The translations under genes and the position numbers were made by a program. Below the pieces are notes generated by a model. It made no database searches, was not told the DNA's origin, and saw nothing but the letters and a program-made list of their open reading frames with translations. Positions 9,041-17,666 of a DNA stretch of 64,000 nucleotides are shown piece after piece. Origin of the DNA: Geodermatophilus dictyosporus (GTDB lineage Bacteria; Actinomycetota; Actinomycetes; Mycobacteriales; Geodermatophilaceae); the NCBI RefSeq assembly GCF_900115505.1, contig NZ_FOWQ01000005.1, positions 310,001 to 374,000 of the forward strand, written 5' to 3'. Within the stretch, counting starts at the first letter, position 1; every line of letters begins with the position of its first letter.

Positions 9041-9310
9041 ATGTGCCGCAACATCCGCCCGCTGTCGAACTTCGAGCCGCCGGCCACCGACGAGGAGGTC
9101 ACCGCCGCGGCGCTGCAGTACGTGCGCAAGATCAGCGGCTCGGCGCGGCCGGCGCGGGCCAACGCCGAGGCCTTCGACCGGGCCGTCGCCGAGGTGGCCG
9201 CCGCCTCGGCCCGGCTGCTCGACGCGCTGGTCACCACCGCGCCGCCCAAGGACCGCGCCGCCGAGGCGGAGAAGGCCCGCGCCCGGGCCGCGGTCCGCTA
9301 CGGACGCTGA
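9041..9310 (+). CDS. DUF2277 domain-containing protein
   Basis: An 89-residue protein beginning MCRNIRPLSNFEPPATDEEV, the hallmark of the DUF2277 family of small soluble proteins of unknown function common in actinobacteria. The rest is helical (ALQYVRKISG, the FDRAVAEVAAASARLLDAL segment) with a charged C-terminus. It has no ribosome site; a -10 element sits seven bases upstream, so translation is probably leaderless. Nearby genes give no functional hint. Confidence 0.88.
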   Translation: MCRNIRPLSNFEPPATDEEVTAAALQYVRKISGSARPARANAEAFDRAVAEVAAASARLLDALVTTAPPKDRAAEAEKARARAAVRYGR

Positions 9311-9418
9311 GGTCGGCGTCGGCACCACGGCGCCGGACCGGGATGCACGCTGCGGGAATGGTCCCCGGATGAGCGGGTAGGTGGCGGGCTCACCGCACCC
9401 GACCTGCTGGAGACATCC

Positions 9419-9952
9419 ATGGCCCGCAACACCCTGTCCCGCGCCCTGCACGACCTGGGCCTGTCGGCCTGGTTCGGCGGCACGCTGGCCAACGCCGTCG
9501 CCCTCAACGCCGCCGCGTCCGAGGCCGGCAAGGACACCGGCCGCGTCGCCAACGAGGGCTGGAACCGCTGGACCCCGGTCAACGCCGCCGCCATCGGCGC
9601 CCACCTCGTCGGCAGCGTCGGCCAGCTGATCGGCAACCGCGGCCGGGTCGCCAACCAGGAGGGCGTGGCCGCCATGTCCACGCTCAAGACCCTGCTCACC
9701 GCCGCCGCGCTGGGCGTCACCGCCTACAGCCGCTCGCTGGGGCAGGTCGTCAACAGCCAGGACAACCCGTCGTCGCGGTCGGGCACCAAGCCGACCAAGC
9801 GCACCAAGGCCGAGATCGCCGCCGCGCAGGAGCAGCTGGACGCGCTGCAGTGGGTCATCCCGGCCCTGACCGGCGCGCTGGTGTGGGTCAGCTCCTACGC
9901 CGGTGAGCAGCAGCGCGCCAGCGAGGTCATCAAGGGCACCGCCCGCCGCTGA
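9419..9952 (+). CDS. Hypothetical membrane protein
   Basis: A 177-residue protein that I do not recognise. It begins MARNTLSRALHDLGLSAWFGG and has hydrophobic stretches at about 18-35, 60-75, 95-112 and 140-158, separated by polar loops; residues 115-135 are Lys/Thr rich (TKPTKRTKAEIA). It is probably an integral membrane protein of three or four spans. GGAGA lies upstream of the ATG. A 14-bp hairpin follows the stop after about 70 bases. Confidence 0.7.
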   Translation: MARNTLSRALHDLGLSAWFGGTLANAVALNAAASEAGKDTGRVANEGWNRWTPVNAAAIGAHLVGSVGQLIGNRGRVANQEGVAAMSTLKTLLTAAALGVTAYSRSLGQVVNSQDNPSSRSGTKPTKRTKAEIAAAQEQLDALQWVIPALTGALVWVSSYAGEQQRASEVIKGTARR

Positions 9953-10021
9953 CGCACCGCCGCAGAGGCACCGCCCCGGGGGGACCGCGGCCTCCGGGCC
10001 GGGCCGACCTCGCTCTCCCTC

Positions 10022-10054
10022 CGGCCGCCGCCCGCACGACGCGGGCGGCGGCCG
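10022..10054 (+). terminator. Perfect 14-bp hairpin terminator
   Basis: Arms CGGCCGCCGCCCGC (10022-10035) and GCGGGCGGCGGCCG (10041-10054) flank the loop ACGAC. It separates the hypothetical membrane protein from the FUSC-like gene. Confidence 0.7.
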
Positions 10055-10092
10055 TCGCGTGTCCGGCCTCCTCGCCGGGGACACTGGCGGCC

Positions 10093-11283
10093 GTGGCCGG
10101 ACCGCACGCCCTGTCGCGCCGGCTGGACCGGCTGCTGAGGCGCGGGCGCACCCCGGGCCTCCGCACCGCCAAGACGGTGTTCGCCGCGGTGCTGGCGTTC
10201 CAGATCGCGACCTGGCTGGAGACCAGCAGCTCCCCGATCCTCGCGCCGCTGACCGCGCTGCTGGTCGTGCAGCTCACGCTGTACGAGACGCTGGCGACCG
10301 GCTGGGAGCGGATCGCGAGCGTCACCGCCGGCGTCCTGATCGCGGCGCTGTTCGCCTCCGTCGCCGGGCTGAGCTGGTGGAGCCTCGGCCTCGTCGTGGG
10401 GATCTCGCTGGTCGTCGGCCGGCTGCTGCGGCTCGGACCGCACCTGGCCGAGGTGCCGATCAGCGCGATGCTCGTGCTGGCGGTGGGCGGGGCGGAGAGC
10501 GCCGCGCTGGACCGGGTCACCGAGACGCTGGTCGGCGCGGCGGTCGGCGTGCTGGTGAACCTGGTCATCGCGCCGCCGCTCTACATCCAGCCGGCCGGCG
10601 AGGCGATCGCCGAGCTGGCCGAGCGCATGGCCGGGGTCAGCGAGGAGCTCGCCGCGGCGCTGCGCGGGCCGTGGTCGCGCGGCCTCGCCGACGAGCTGCT
10701 GACCCGCGCCCGCGGGCTGTCGACGGAGCTGGCCCGGGCCGACCGCCGGCTGGCCCGCACCGAGGAGAGCGCCCGCCTCAACCCGCGCGGGCGGGCGGCG
10801 CGCGAGGCCCAGCCCCGGCTGCGCAACACGCTGACCGCCCTCGAACGGCTTCACGTGAGCCTGCGCACCGCCGCCCGCGTGCTGCTCGACCGCACCTACT
10901 TCCTGCCCGAGGACGAGGCCGACCGCGCCTGGTCACGGCCGGCCCGGGAGGCGCTGGCCGACGTCCTGCTGGCCGTCGCCGCCACCCTGCGCGACGCCGG
11001 GGCCGTGGCGGACGGCACCGGCGCGGCCTCCGGCCCCGACCTGGACTCCCTGACGACGCTGCTCGAGCTGCGCAGCCGGCTGGCGGACGCCCTGCTCGTC
11101 GACCCTCGGGCGGATCCGGCGGCCTGGTCGCAGCACGGCGCGCTGCTCGACGCCGTGGACCTGCTGCGCGTGGAGCTGGGCACCGCGCTGCAGCCACCGT
11201 CGACCTCGTGGGCGCCGCCACCGCTGGCCGCGGCACCGCGGCGCGCCGTCCGGTGGGCGATGACCCGGCGCCCGCGCCGGTGA
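10093..11283 (+). CDS. FUSC/ArAE-type membrane protein
   Basis: A 396-residue protein whose first about 165 residues form six closely spaced membrane helices (starting TAKTVFAAVLAFQIATWLE). They are followed by a mostly helical cytoplasmic half with ARADRRLARTEESARLNPRGR and LERLHVSLRTAARVL. This is the organisation of the FUSC/aromatic-acid-exporter group, here as a single half-size unit. A role in efflux of aromatic or other organic acids is family-based inference. It starts with GTG and has no clear ribosome site. It is convergent with map, with only six bases between the stops. Confidence 0.8.
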   Translation: MAGPHALSRRLDRLLRRGRTPGLRTAKTVFAAVLAFQIATWLETSSSPILAPLTALLVVQLTLYETLATGWERIASVTAGVLIAALFASVAGLSWWSLGLVVGISLVVGRLLRLGPHLAEVPISAMLVLAVGGAESAALDRVTETLVGAAVGVLVNLVIAPPLYIQPAGEAIAELAERMAGVSEELAAALRGPWSRGLADELLTRARGLSTELARADRRLARTEESARLNPRGRAAREAQPRLRNTLTALERLHVSLRTAARVLLDRTYFLPEDEADRAWSRPAREALADVLLAVAATLRDAGAVADGTGAASGPDLDSLTTLLELRSRLADALLVDPRADPAAWSQHGALLDAVDLLRVELGTALQPPSTSWAPPPLAAAPRRAVRWAMTRRPRR

Positions 11284-11289
11284 CCGCGC

Positions 11290-12069
11290 TCAGGGGGCGG
11301 TGAGGACGACCGGCCCCTCGTCGGTGACCGCGACGGTGTGCTCGACGTGCGCGGCGCGCCGGCCGTCGGCGGTGACCACCGCCCAGCCGTCCTTCTTGTG
11401 CCGGTAGCGCTCCCCACCGGCCAGCAGCATCGGCTCGATGGCCAGCGTGCTCCCGGCGTGCAGCCGCACCCGGTCCAGGCCGGCCTGCGGGCGGTTGGGC
11501 ACGAACGGCGGCTCGTGCATGGAGCGGCCGATGCCGTGCCCGCCGTGGTCGGGCAGGTGCGCGTAGCCGTGGCGGCGGGCGACGGCGTCGACGGCCTGCG
11601 CCACGTCCTGCAGCGTCGCGCCCGGCACCGCGGCGGCGATCCCGGCGGCGAGCGCCTCCTCGGTCGCGGCCACCAGCCGGGCGTCGTCCTCGCTGCCGGC
11701 GCCCACCCGGACGGTGATCGCGGCGTCGCCGTGCCAGCCGTCGACGATCGCGCCGCAGTCGACGCTGAGCAGGTCGCCCTCCTTGAGCCGCTGCCCGCTG
11801 GGCCGGCCGTGCACGACCACCTCATTGGGTGACAGGCACAGCGCGCCGTTGTAGGCCGTCGGCGCCCAGGCCGGCTTGTAGCCGAGGAAGGACGACGTCG
11901 CCCCGGCCTCCCGGATCGCGGTCTGCGCCAGGTCGTCGAGCTCGCGGAGCTTGACCCCCGGCACCGCCGCGGCGCGCACCACCTGCAGCGTCTGCGCCAC
12001 CACGCGCCCGGCGTCGCGCATCGCGTCGAGCTCGTCGGCGGTACGGCGGGGCAGCACGCTCAGGTCCAC
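11290..12069 (-). CDS. map: Type I methionine aminopeptidase
   Basis: This enzyme removes the N-terminal Met from new proteins using a two-metal site. Metal ligands are visible in order: Asp in LLSVDCGAIVDGWHGDAAI (two Asp), His in HGGHGIGRSMHEPP, Glu in LAIEPML and Glu in HVEHTVAV. It lacks the zinc-finger/SH3 N-terminal extension of some actinobacterial MetAPs and has 259 residues. The GTG at 12069 is the only good start. It sits seven bases after a TACCGT -10 element, so the mRNA is probably leaderless. It is likely one of several paralogues in the genome (family knowledge). Confidence 0.94.
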   Translation of the reverse strand: MDLSVLPRRTADELDAMRDAGRVVAQTLQVVRAAAVPGVKLRELDDLAQTAIREAGATSSFLGYKPAWAPTAYNGALCLSPNEVVVHGRPSGQRLKEGDLLSVDCGAIVDGWHGDAAITVRVGAGSEDDARLVAATEEALAAGIAAAVPGATLQDVAQAVDAVARRHGYAHLPDHGGHGIGRSMHEPPFVPNRPQAGLDRVRLHAGSTLAIEPMLLAGGERYRHKKDGWAVVTADGRRAAHVEHTVAVTDEGPVVLTAP

Positions 12070-12076
12070 GCTCCCG

Positions 12077-12082
12077 ACGGTA
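12077..12082 (-). promoter_or_regulatory. -10 element for map, leaderless
   Basis: On the minus strand TACCGT lies seven bases before the GTG of the methionine aminopeptidase gene, and no Shine-Dalgarno sequence is present. Confidence 0.45.
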
Positions 12083-12097
12083 CGGCCGCGGCGCAGG

Positions 12098-12334
12098 TCA
12101 CCCGGCGCCCGGACGGCGGACGGTGCCCGGGTCGGGCGGGGTGAAGGGCGTGTCGGGGGTCGCCACCTCCCCGGCGGTGCGGCCGGCCTCGTCGACCTCC
12201 TCGGGCCGGTCGGGCTCCTCGCCACCGACGCCGAACCCCTCGGCCGGCGGCGGTCCGCCGGCCCCGGGGTCGGCGGCGGCGATCTCGTCGGCCGGCTGCT
12301 GCTGGTGCGGCGTCATGGCTTCCCACATCGACAT
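12098..12334 (-). CDS. Small acidic, disordered hypothetical protein
   Basis: A 78-residue protein rich in Pro, Gly, Glu and Asp (GEEPDRPEEVDEAGRT, ending TPPDPGTVRRPGAG), with no predicted fold. A GGGGAGGGG purine run precedes the start. The second Met (start 12328) has better spacing to it, so the true protein may be 76 residues. Codon bias favours coding, but the sequence is not one I recognise, and it overlaps no other plausible gene. It lies just upstream of map in the same direction. Confidence 0.5.
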   Translation of the reverse strand: MSMWEAMTPHQQQPADEIAAADPGAGGPPPAEGFGVGGEEPDRPEEVDEAGRTAGEVATPDTPFTPPDPGTVRRPGAG

Positions 12335-12472
12335 GCCCCTCCCCTACCCGCGTCCGGGCGAGGAGAGTGGCCGGCAGGTGACGGGCGGGTTGCCACCGGG
12401 CATCCACCGCACCTGCGGGACGGGGTCGCGGGACCCAGGGGGACGTCGGGACCCGAGGAGGAGGACCGGGAC

Positions 12473-13072
12473 ATGGCCACCACGGGATCGGGACAGCGGG
12501 CACGGCGCGGCGCGCGACCGGGTCCCGCACACAGGGCCGCCGTCGGCGGCGCCGCTGTCGACGAGCGCGCGCGGAGCCCCGAGGGCACCCGCCGGGGTTC
12601 CTCCGGTCGCGACGAGACCCACGCCGAGCGCATCGACCGCGAGCTCATGGAGCTGCTCAACGAGCTGCGGGTGGCGCTGCCGGGGGTGCAGTTCCTGTTC
12701 GCCTTCCTGCTGATCGTGCCGTTCCAGCAGGCCACGGAGCGCGCGACGGACTTCCAGCGTGACGTCTACTTCGTGACGCTGATCGCGGCCGTGGTGGCCA
12801 CCGCGCTGCTCATCGCGCCGGCCGCGCAGCACCGGGCGCTGTTCCGCCAGCACGACAAGGAGGACCTGCTGCGGCGCAGCAACCGCCACGCCTTCCTCGG
12901 GCTGGTCGTGCTGGCCGTCGCGATCGTGTCGGCGGTGGTGATGGTGGTCGACTTCCTCTTCGCCCTGCCGCAGGCCCTCGTCACCGGCGGCGTCGTGGCG
13001 GCGCTGCTCGGCTGGCTCTGGGTCGGCAGCCCGGTGGTGCAGCGCGCCCGGGGCGGCGCCCGGGACGAGTGA
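12473..13072 (+). CDS. DUF6328-like membrane protein
   Basis: A 199-residue protein. The first 50 residues are basic and disordered. They are followed by ERIDRELMELLNELRVALPG, then FLFAFLLIVPF and three further hydrophobic helices (about 105-125, 140-162, 170-190). The ELMELLNELRVALPGVQFLFAFLL signature is that of the DUF6328 family, of unknown function. The ATG has GAGGAGGACC upstream. The gene is convergent with the vsr-like gene, with six bases between stops. Confidence 0.8.
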   Translation: MATTGSGQRARRGARPGPAHRAAVGGAAVDERARSPEGTRRGSSGRDETHAERIDRELMELLNELRVALPGVQFLFAFLLIVPFQQATERATDFQRDVYFVTLIAAVVATALLIAPAAQHRALFRQHDKEDLLRRSNRHAFLGLVVLAVAIVSAVVMVVDFLFALPQALVTGGVVAALLGWLWVGSPVVQRARGGARDE

Positions 13073-13078
13073 CGAGGG

Positions 13079-13510
13079 TCACCGGCCCAGCGCGGCGCAG
13101 ATGGCCTCGGCGACGTCCTCGGGGTCCTCGTGCTCCCAGAAGCGCAGCACCCGCCAGCCGAGCGTGGTGAGCACGGCGTCCGCACGCCGGTCGCGGGCGG
13201 TGTTGGCCGCCAGCTTGGCCGCCCACCAGGCCCGGTTGGCGCGGGGCAGGTGCCCGCAGGACGGACAGCCGTGCCAGAAGCAGCCGTCGAGGAAGACGAC
13301 CAGCCGCCGGCCCTTCCACACCAGGTCCCCGCGCGCCCGCGTCTGCGGGCACGGGCGCACGTCGACTCGGTAGCGGACACCGCGCGCGTGCAGCCGCCGC
13401 CGCACGGCCAGCTCGTGCGCCGTGTCCCGCCGGCCCTGCCGGCGGAACCGCGCCCGCACCACCTCGGAGGACGGCGGCGGCGCGGGTCCCGGGCCGGCAC
13501 ACGGATCCAC
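13079..13510 (-). CDS. vsr: Very short patch repair (Vsr) endonuclease
   Basis: Vsr nicks next to T:G mismatches that arise by deamination of 5-methylcytosine. The 143-residue product shows the family layout: RRDTAHELAVRRRLHARGVRYRV, then DLVWKGRRLVVFLDGCFWHGCP, followed by LGWRVLRFWEHE. The VFLDGCFWHGCP core with its Asp and the zinc-binding Cys/His residues is intact. The GTG at 13510 gives the usual length; a longer frame upstream runs into the divergent glycosyltransferase. No cytosine methyltransferase is encoded nearby, so this is an orphan Vsr, a common situation in actinobacteria. Confidence 0.9.
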   Translation of the reverse strand: MDPCAGPGPAPPPSSEVVRARFRRQGRRDTAHELAVRRRLHARGVRYRVDVRPCPQTRARGDLVWKGRRLVVFLDGCFWHGCPSCGHLPRANRAWWAAKLAANTARDRRADAVLTTLGWRVLRFWEHEDPEDVAEAICAALGR

Positions 13511-13545
13511 GCCGAGCAGCCTGCACCGCCGCACCGACGGTCCGG

Positions 13546-13567
13546 ACAGGTAAGGGTCACCTACCCT
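13546..13567 (+). promoter_or_regulatory. IdeR/DtxR-like box overlapping a -10 element
   Basis: ACAGGTAAGGGTCACCTAC (13546-13564) matches 13 of 19 positions of the classical iron box TTAGGTTAGGCTAACCTAA, with the AGGT...ACCT half-sites intact. It overlaps TACCCT (13562-13567), a -10 seven bases before the GTG of the GT-C gene. Binding of an iron-loaded DtxR/IdeR repressor here would block the promoter (inference). It is the weakest of three such boxes in the window. Confidence 0.45.
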
Positions 13568-13574
13568 TCCACCC

Positions 13575-15008
13575 GTGACGACGACGGCGGTCCGGACGAC
13601 CGCGGCACCCGGGGCGCCGCCGGCCCCGAGATGGACGCCGGTCGAGCTGCTCCCCCCGGTCGTGCTGGTGCTGCTGGCCGCCGTCCTGCTCGCCCCCGGC
13701 CACGGGCTGTGGTTCGACGAGCTGTTCACCGCCGAGGTGGGACGGCGCCCGCTTCCCGAGATCCTGCGGGCGATCGTCACCGGCGAGGGGACGACGAGCT
13801 ACCTCGCCGACGTCCCGCCGTCCTACAACGCGCCCTGGTACGTCGTGGTGCACGCCTGGATGGCGCTGCCCGGCCTGGGCGGGGACACCTCGCTGCGGGT
13901 GCTGTCGGTGCTGGCCACCGCCGGCGGCCTGGCGCTGGTCACCCGCGCCGTCACCCGGCTGGCCGGGCGGCCCACCGGCGTGCCGGCCGGCCTCGTGGTG
14001 GCGACCGCGCCGCTGCTGCTCGCCCAGGCCGTCGAGGCCCGCAGCTACGGCCTCGCCGTCCTGGCCACCGGCGGAGCGCTCCTCGGGCTGGTGCGCTGGC
14101 TGCAGGAGCCGCCGCGCGGACTGCTGCTGTTCGGCCTGGCCGGCGCCGGGATGGGGCTGGCGCACTGGTACGCGGTCACGGTGCTGGCGGCGTTCGTCGT
14201 CGCGGCGCTGCTACTGCGCGGGCGGGCCGCCGTCCGCGTGGTCGCGGTGGGCGCCGCGGCGGTGCTGCCTCCCCTCGGGCTGGTCGCGCTCAACCTGCTC
14301 AACGGCACCGGCTCGCGCAACGCCGAGCACCTGAGCGACACCGGCGGCACCTTCCCCGACCTGGCCGTCGAGGCGTGGGCCGGGGGGCGCACGCCGCTGC
14401 TGTACCTGACGGTCGGGCTGGCCGTCGTCGGTGCGGTGCGCGGGGCCGGCGTCCGCGTCGTCGGCGCCTGCTGGCTGCTGGTGCCGCTGCTGCTCCTGCT
14501 CGCCGCCGAGCTGGTCCGGCCGGTCTACCACCCCCGTTACCTGCTCGCCGGGCTGGTCGGGCTCGGCGTGCTGGCCGCCGCCGGCGCCGCCGCCCTCCCC
14601 CGCGGCGCCCGTGCGCCCGTGGCGGCGGCGCTGGTCGGCCTCTCGCTGCTGGCGAGCTCGCCGCTGGCCGTGCGCGAGCCGCGCGAGCGCTCCGACGAGG
14701 TGGTGACCACCCTCGCCCGGCTGCAGCGGCCCGGCGAGCCGGTGGTCGCCGCCGACCAGCGCTCCGCCCTCGGCCTGGACCACTACGTCCGCACCCTGGC
14801 CCCGCGCCTGCGGCCCGACGTCGTCCTGCCGCCCGACGACGCGCCCGCCGACGCCGACCGCGTGTGGCTGGTCCGGCGGGTGGTCGACGGCGAGCCGGTG
14901 CCCACCGACGACGACGAGGTCCTCACCGGCGCCGGCCTGTCCCTCGCCGAGGAGCGCTCCTTCCCCGCCACCCGGACCGACCTCGTCCTGCAGCTGTGGA
15001 GCCGCTGA
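13575..15008 (+). CDS. GT-C fold membrane glycosyltransferase (GT39-like)
   Basis: A 477-residue polytopic protein. The first membrane helix leads into LWFDELFTAEVGRRPLPEIL, the acidic DE loop typical of GT-C enzymes of the PMT/ArnT (GT39/GT83) type, which take sugars from polyprenyl-phosphate donors. About ten helices follow, and residues 385-477 form a soluble C-terminal domain. It would transfer a sugar on the outer face of the membrane; acceptor unknown. The GTG lies seven bases after a TACCCT -10, so it is probably leaderless, and an iron-box-like palindrome overlaps that promoter. It neighbours an exporter and a second glycosyltransferase operon that also carries an iron box. Confidence 0.85.
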   Translation: MTTTAVRTTAAPGAPPAPRWTPVELLPPVVLVLLAAVLLAPGHGLWFDELFTAEVGRRPLPEILRAIVTGEGTTSYLADVPPSYNAPWYVVVHAWMALPGLGGDTSLRVLSVLATAGGLALVTRAVTRLAGRPTGVPAGLVVATAPLLLAQAVEARSYGLAVLATGGALLGLVRWLQEPPRGLLLFGLAGAGMGLAHWYAVTVLAAFVVAALLLRGRAAVRVVAVGAAAVLPPLGLVALNLLNGTGSRNAEHLSDTGGTFPDLAVEAWAGGRTPLLYLTVGLAVVGAVRGAGVRVVGACWLLVPLLLLLAAELVRPVYHPRYLLAGLVGLGVLAAAGAAALPRGARAPVAAALVGLSLLASSPLAVREPRERSDEVVTTLARLQRPGEPVVAADQRSALGLDHYVRTLAPRLRPDVVLPPDDAPADADRVWLVRRVVDGEPVPTDDDEVLTGAGLSLAEERSFPATRTDLVLQLWSR

Positions 15009-15107
15009 CCGGCGCACCGATGAGTCCGCGGCCCCCACGCGGTCGGAACCGTCACACCCGTGCGCGACGGTGCGCGCACCCGAGGCGGAGAGCAGGAGGT
15101 GGGGCAC

Positions 15108-16127
15108 GTGACGGCGTACGTCGACGCGGCGCCCGCTGGCGGGCCGGTGCCCGCGGGCGGGGAGGTCCTCGCGATCGAGACGGTCGGGCTGGTCAAGCGC
15201 TTCGGCAGCACGGTCGCCGTCGACGGGGTCGACCTGCGCATCCCGGTCGGCGGGGTGCACGGCTTCCTCGGCCCCAACGGCGCCGGGAAGACGACGACCA
15301 TCCGGGTGCTCGCCACGCTGCTGCGCCCCGACGGCGGCAGCGCGCGGGTCTTCGGGCACGACGTGGTCACCGACGCCGACGCGGTGCGCGCCCGGGTGAG
15401 CCTGACCGGGCAGTTCGCCTCCCTCGACGAGGACCTCACCGGTGCCGAGAACCTGCTGCTGCTGGCCCGGCTGCTCGGGTACTCGCGGGCCTCGGCGCGC
15501 ACCCGCGCCGACCAGCTGCTGTCGGCGTTCGGCCTCACCGCGGCGGCCGGCAGGCAGGTCAAGCAGTACTCCGGCGGCATGCGGCGGCGCATCGACATCG
15601 CCGCGAGCATCGTCGTGCGGCCCGACCTCGTCTTCCTCGACGAGCCCACCACCGGCCTGGACCCGCGCAGCCGCAACCAGGTCTGGGACGTCGTCCGGGC
15701 GCTGGTGGCCGGAGGGACGACGGTGCTGCTGACCACCCAGTACCTCGACGAGGCCGACCAGCTCGCCGACCGCATCTCGGTCATCGACACCGGGCGGGTG
15801 ATCGCCGAGGGGACGCCCGGCGAGCTCAAGGCGTCGGTGGGCTCGGGCACGCTGCACGTGCGGGTGCTCGACCCGGCCCGCCGGCCCGAGGCGCGGCAGC
15901 TGCTCGAGCGGGTGCTCGGGGTGCCGGTCACCGAGGACGGCGACCCGGCCGCGCTCACCGCTCGGGTCCCCGACGGCGCGCCCACCGCCCGCGCGCTCAC
16001 CGCCCTGGAGGAGGCCGGCCTCCCGCTGGCCCAGTTCGCCCTCGGCCAGCCCAGTCTCGACGAGGTCTTCCTCGCCCTCACCGGCCGGCCCGCCGACCGC
16101 ACGCCCGACCCGGAGGAGCAGCCGTGA
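15108..16127 (+). CDS. DrrA-type ABC exporter ATP-binding protein
   Basis: A 339-residue ATPase of the daunorubicin-resistance (DrrA) subfamily: Walker [13 protein letters not shown]-loop [15 protein letters not shown], signature YSGGMRRR, Walker [14 protein letters not shown] and the H-loop position replaced by [14 protein letters not shown], as is normal for DrrA. A C-terminal about 80-residue domain ends with [11 protein letters not shown]. The GTG at 15108 is chosen because AGGAGG lies eight bases upstream; an earlier in-frame GTG at 15060 has no ribosome site. Its stop overlaps the permease start. It pairs with the DrrB-like permease to export a lipophilic compound or glycolipid; substrate unknown. 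Confidence 0.93.
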   Translation: MTAYVDAAPAGGPVPAGGEVLAIETVGLVKRFGSTVAVDGVDLRIPVGGVHGFLGPNGAGKTTTIRVLATLLRPDGGSARVFGHDVVTDADAVRARVSLTGQFASLDEDLTGAENLLLLARLLGYSRASARTRADQLLSAFGLTAAAGRQVKQYSGGMRRRIDIAASIVVRPDLVFLDEPTTGLDPRSRNQVWDVVRALVAGGTTVLLTTQYLDEADQLADRISVIDTGRVIAEGTPGELKASVGSGTLHVRVLDPARRPEARQLLERVLGVPVTEDGDPAALTARVPDGAPTARALTALEEAGLPLAQFALGQPSLDEVFLALTGRPADRTPDPEEQP

Positions 16128-16975
16128 CCACCCTCGACGGCACCCGGCCCGCCGTGCCCGCCGCACCCGACACCGCCGCCGTGCTCGCGGCCCTCGGGTC
16201 CGGGGAGCGCCCCCGCCCGCAGGGCCCGCTGGCCGCCTCGACGACGTTCGGCTGGCGCACGCTGCTGCGGATCAAGCACGTCCCCGAGCAGCTGTTCGAC
16301 GTCACCGTCTTCCCGGTGATGCTCACGCTGATCTTCGCGTACCTCTTCGGCGGCGCCCTGGCCGGCTCGGTCGAGGCCTACGTGCAGTTCTTCCTGCCCG
16401 GGATCCTCGTGCAGAGCATCCTGATGATCACGATGTACACCGGCGTCGCGCTCAACACCGACATCGAGAAGGGCGTCCTCGACCGCATCCGGTCGCTGCC
16501 GGTGTGGCGGCCGAGCGCGCTGGTCGGGGCGCTGCTGGGCGACGTCGTCCGGTTCGTGCTGGCCTCGGCGGTCGTGCTGTGCCTCGGCCTGGTGCTGGGG
16601 TTCCGGCCCGGCGGCGGGCTGTCCGGCGTCCTCGCCGCGGTGGGGCTGCTGCTGGTGTTCGCCTTCGCGCTGGGCTGGATCTGGACCTACCTGGCGCTGC
16701 GGCTGCGCACCCCGCAGGCGGTGATGGGCTGGAGCATGATGGTGCTGATGCCGCTGACGTTCGGCAGCAACATCTTCGTCGACCCCGCCACGATGCCCGG
16801 CTGGCTGCAGGCCGTGGTCGCGGTCAACCCGGTCAGCTCGCTGGTCACCGCCGTCCGCGGGCTGGTGCACGGCGAGGCCGCCGGCTCCGACGTGCTGCTG
16901 GTGCTGGGGTGGGCGGTCGCCCTGGTCGCCGTGCTCGGGCCGCTGACCATGCGGCGCTACGGCAACCGGGCCTGA
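16124..16975 (+). CDS. DrrB-type ABC exporter permease
   Basis: A 283-residue ABC-2 type permease with a hydrophilic N-terminus of about 50 residues and six membrane helices from about 62 onward. The [38 protein letters not shown] segment is the conserved ABC-2 region, and [27 protein letters not shown] closes the family signature. The GTG overlaps the stop of the ATPase gene (GTGA), so the two are coupled. It is convergent with the GT2 gene, with one base between stops. With iron-boxed glycosyltransferase genes on both sides, it may export their product (inference from position only). Confidence 0.92.
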   Translation: MTTLDGTRPAVPAAPDTAAVLAALGSGERPRPQGPLAASTTFGWRTLLRIKHVPEQLFDVTVFPVMLTLIFAYLFGGALAGSVEAYVQFFLPGILVQSILMITMYTGVALNTDIEKGVLDRIRSLPVWRPSALVGALLGDVVRFVLASAVVLCLGLVLGFRPGGGLSGVLAAVGLLLVFAFALGWIWTYLALRLRTPQAVMGWSMMVLMPLTFGSNIFVDPATMPGWLQAVVAVNPVSSLVTAVRGLVHGEAAGSDVLLVLGWAVALVAVLGPLTMRRYGNRA

Positions 16976-16976
16976 G

Positions 16977-17666
16977 TCAGCGCCGGCGCGCCGCCCACCA
17001 CAGCGAGCGCAGCGACTGGCGCAGCCGCGCCCGCGCCGTCCACGCCGAGGAGCCCTCGGGACGGCGGTCGCGGGCCACCGGCACGCTGGCCAGCGGCAGC
17101 CCGGCGCGGCCCGCGGCGAGCACCACGCTCGGCGCGTCGCCGCCCAGCACCAGGTCGACGACGGCCGAGCGGACGGCCGGGCCCAGCGCGAGGAAGGCGC
17201 CCGCGTCGGGCGGCAGGCCGGTGAGGCGGGCGGCGAGCCGGCGGTGCAGCGTCCCGGTGAGCCGCCGCACCGGCGACTCGTAGCGGCCGCGCCGCCCGGC
17301 GAACACCGCGCCGACGTCACCGCGGGCGAGCCGGTCGAGCAGCCGCGGCACCGCCTCGGGCGGGTCCTGCAGGTCGGCGTCCAGGCACACCCAGACGTCG
17401 GCGTCCTCGGCCAGCAGCCCGGTGGCCAGTGCCCGGTGCTGGCCGACGTTGGCCGTCAGCCCGGTGACGCCGATGCGCGCGTCGGCGGCCAGCTCCGAGG
17501 CCACCTGCAGGCTGTCGTCGGGCGAGGCGTCGACCACCAGCCGCAGCCGCCAGTCCCGGCCCGCCAGCGCGGCGGCCAGCCGGTCGGCCAGCGGGCGCAG
17601 CGTGGCCGCGTTGCCGTACACCGGGACGACGACGGCGACCCGCGGCCCGCTCAGCCCGCCGCCCAT
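16977..17666 (-). CDS. GT2-family glycosyltransferase
   Basis: A 229-residue GT-A enzyme. It has VAVVVPVYGNAATLRPLADRL at the N-terminus, then ANVGQHRALATGLLAEDADVWVCLDADLQDPPEAV with the DxD-type metal site (CLDADLQDPPE), typical of dolichol-phosphate-mannose-synthase-like transferases. It lacks the C-terminal membrane helices many relatives have, so it is probably soluble or peripheral. The ATG start overlaps the epimerase gene by 16 bases. It is the last gene of the aldolase-epimerase-GT2 operon, which has an iron-box-like site at its promoter. It could make a polyprenyl-phosphate sugar for the nearby GT-C enzyme (inference). Confidence 0.88.
   Translation of the reverse strand: MGGGLSGPRVAVVVPVYGNAATLRPLADRLAAALAGRDWRLRLVVDASPDDSLQVASELAADARIGVTGLTANVGQHRALATGLLAEDADVWVCLDADLQDPPEAVPRLLDRLARGDVGAVFAGRRGRYESPVRRLTGTLHRRLAARLTGLPPDAGAFLALGPAVRSAVVDLVLGGDAPSVVLAAGRAGLPLASVPVARDRRPEGSSAWTARARLRQSLRSLWWAARRR

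Noticed and set aside
13079..13780. Vsr start far upstream at 13780
   Set aside because: It would overlap the divergent glycosyltransferase and double the N-terminus; the GTG at 13510 gives the family length.
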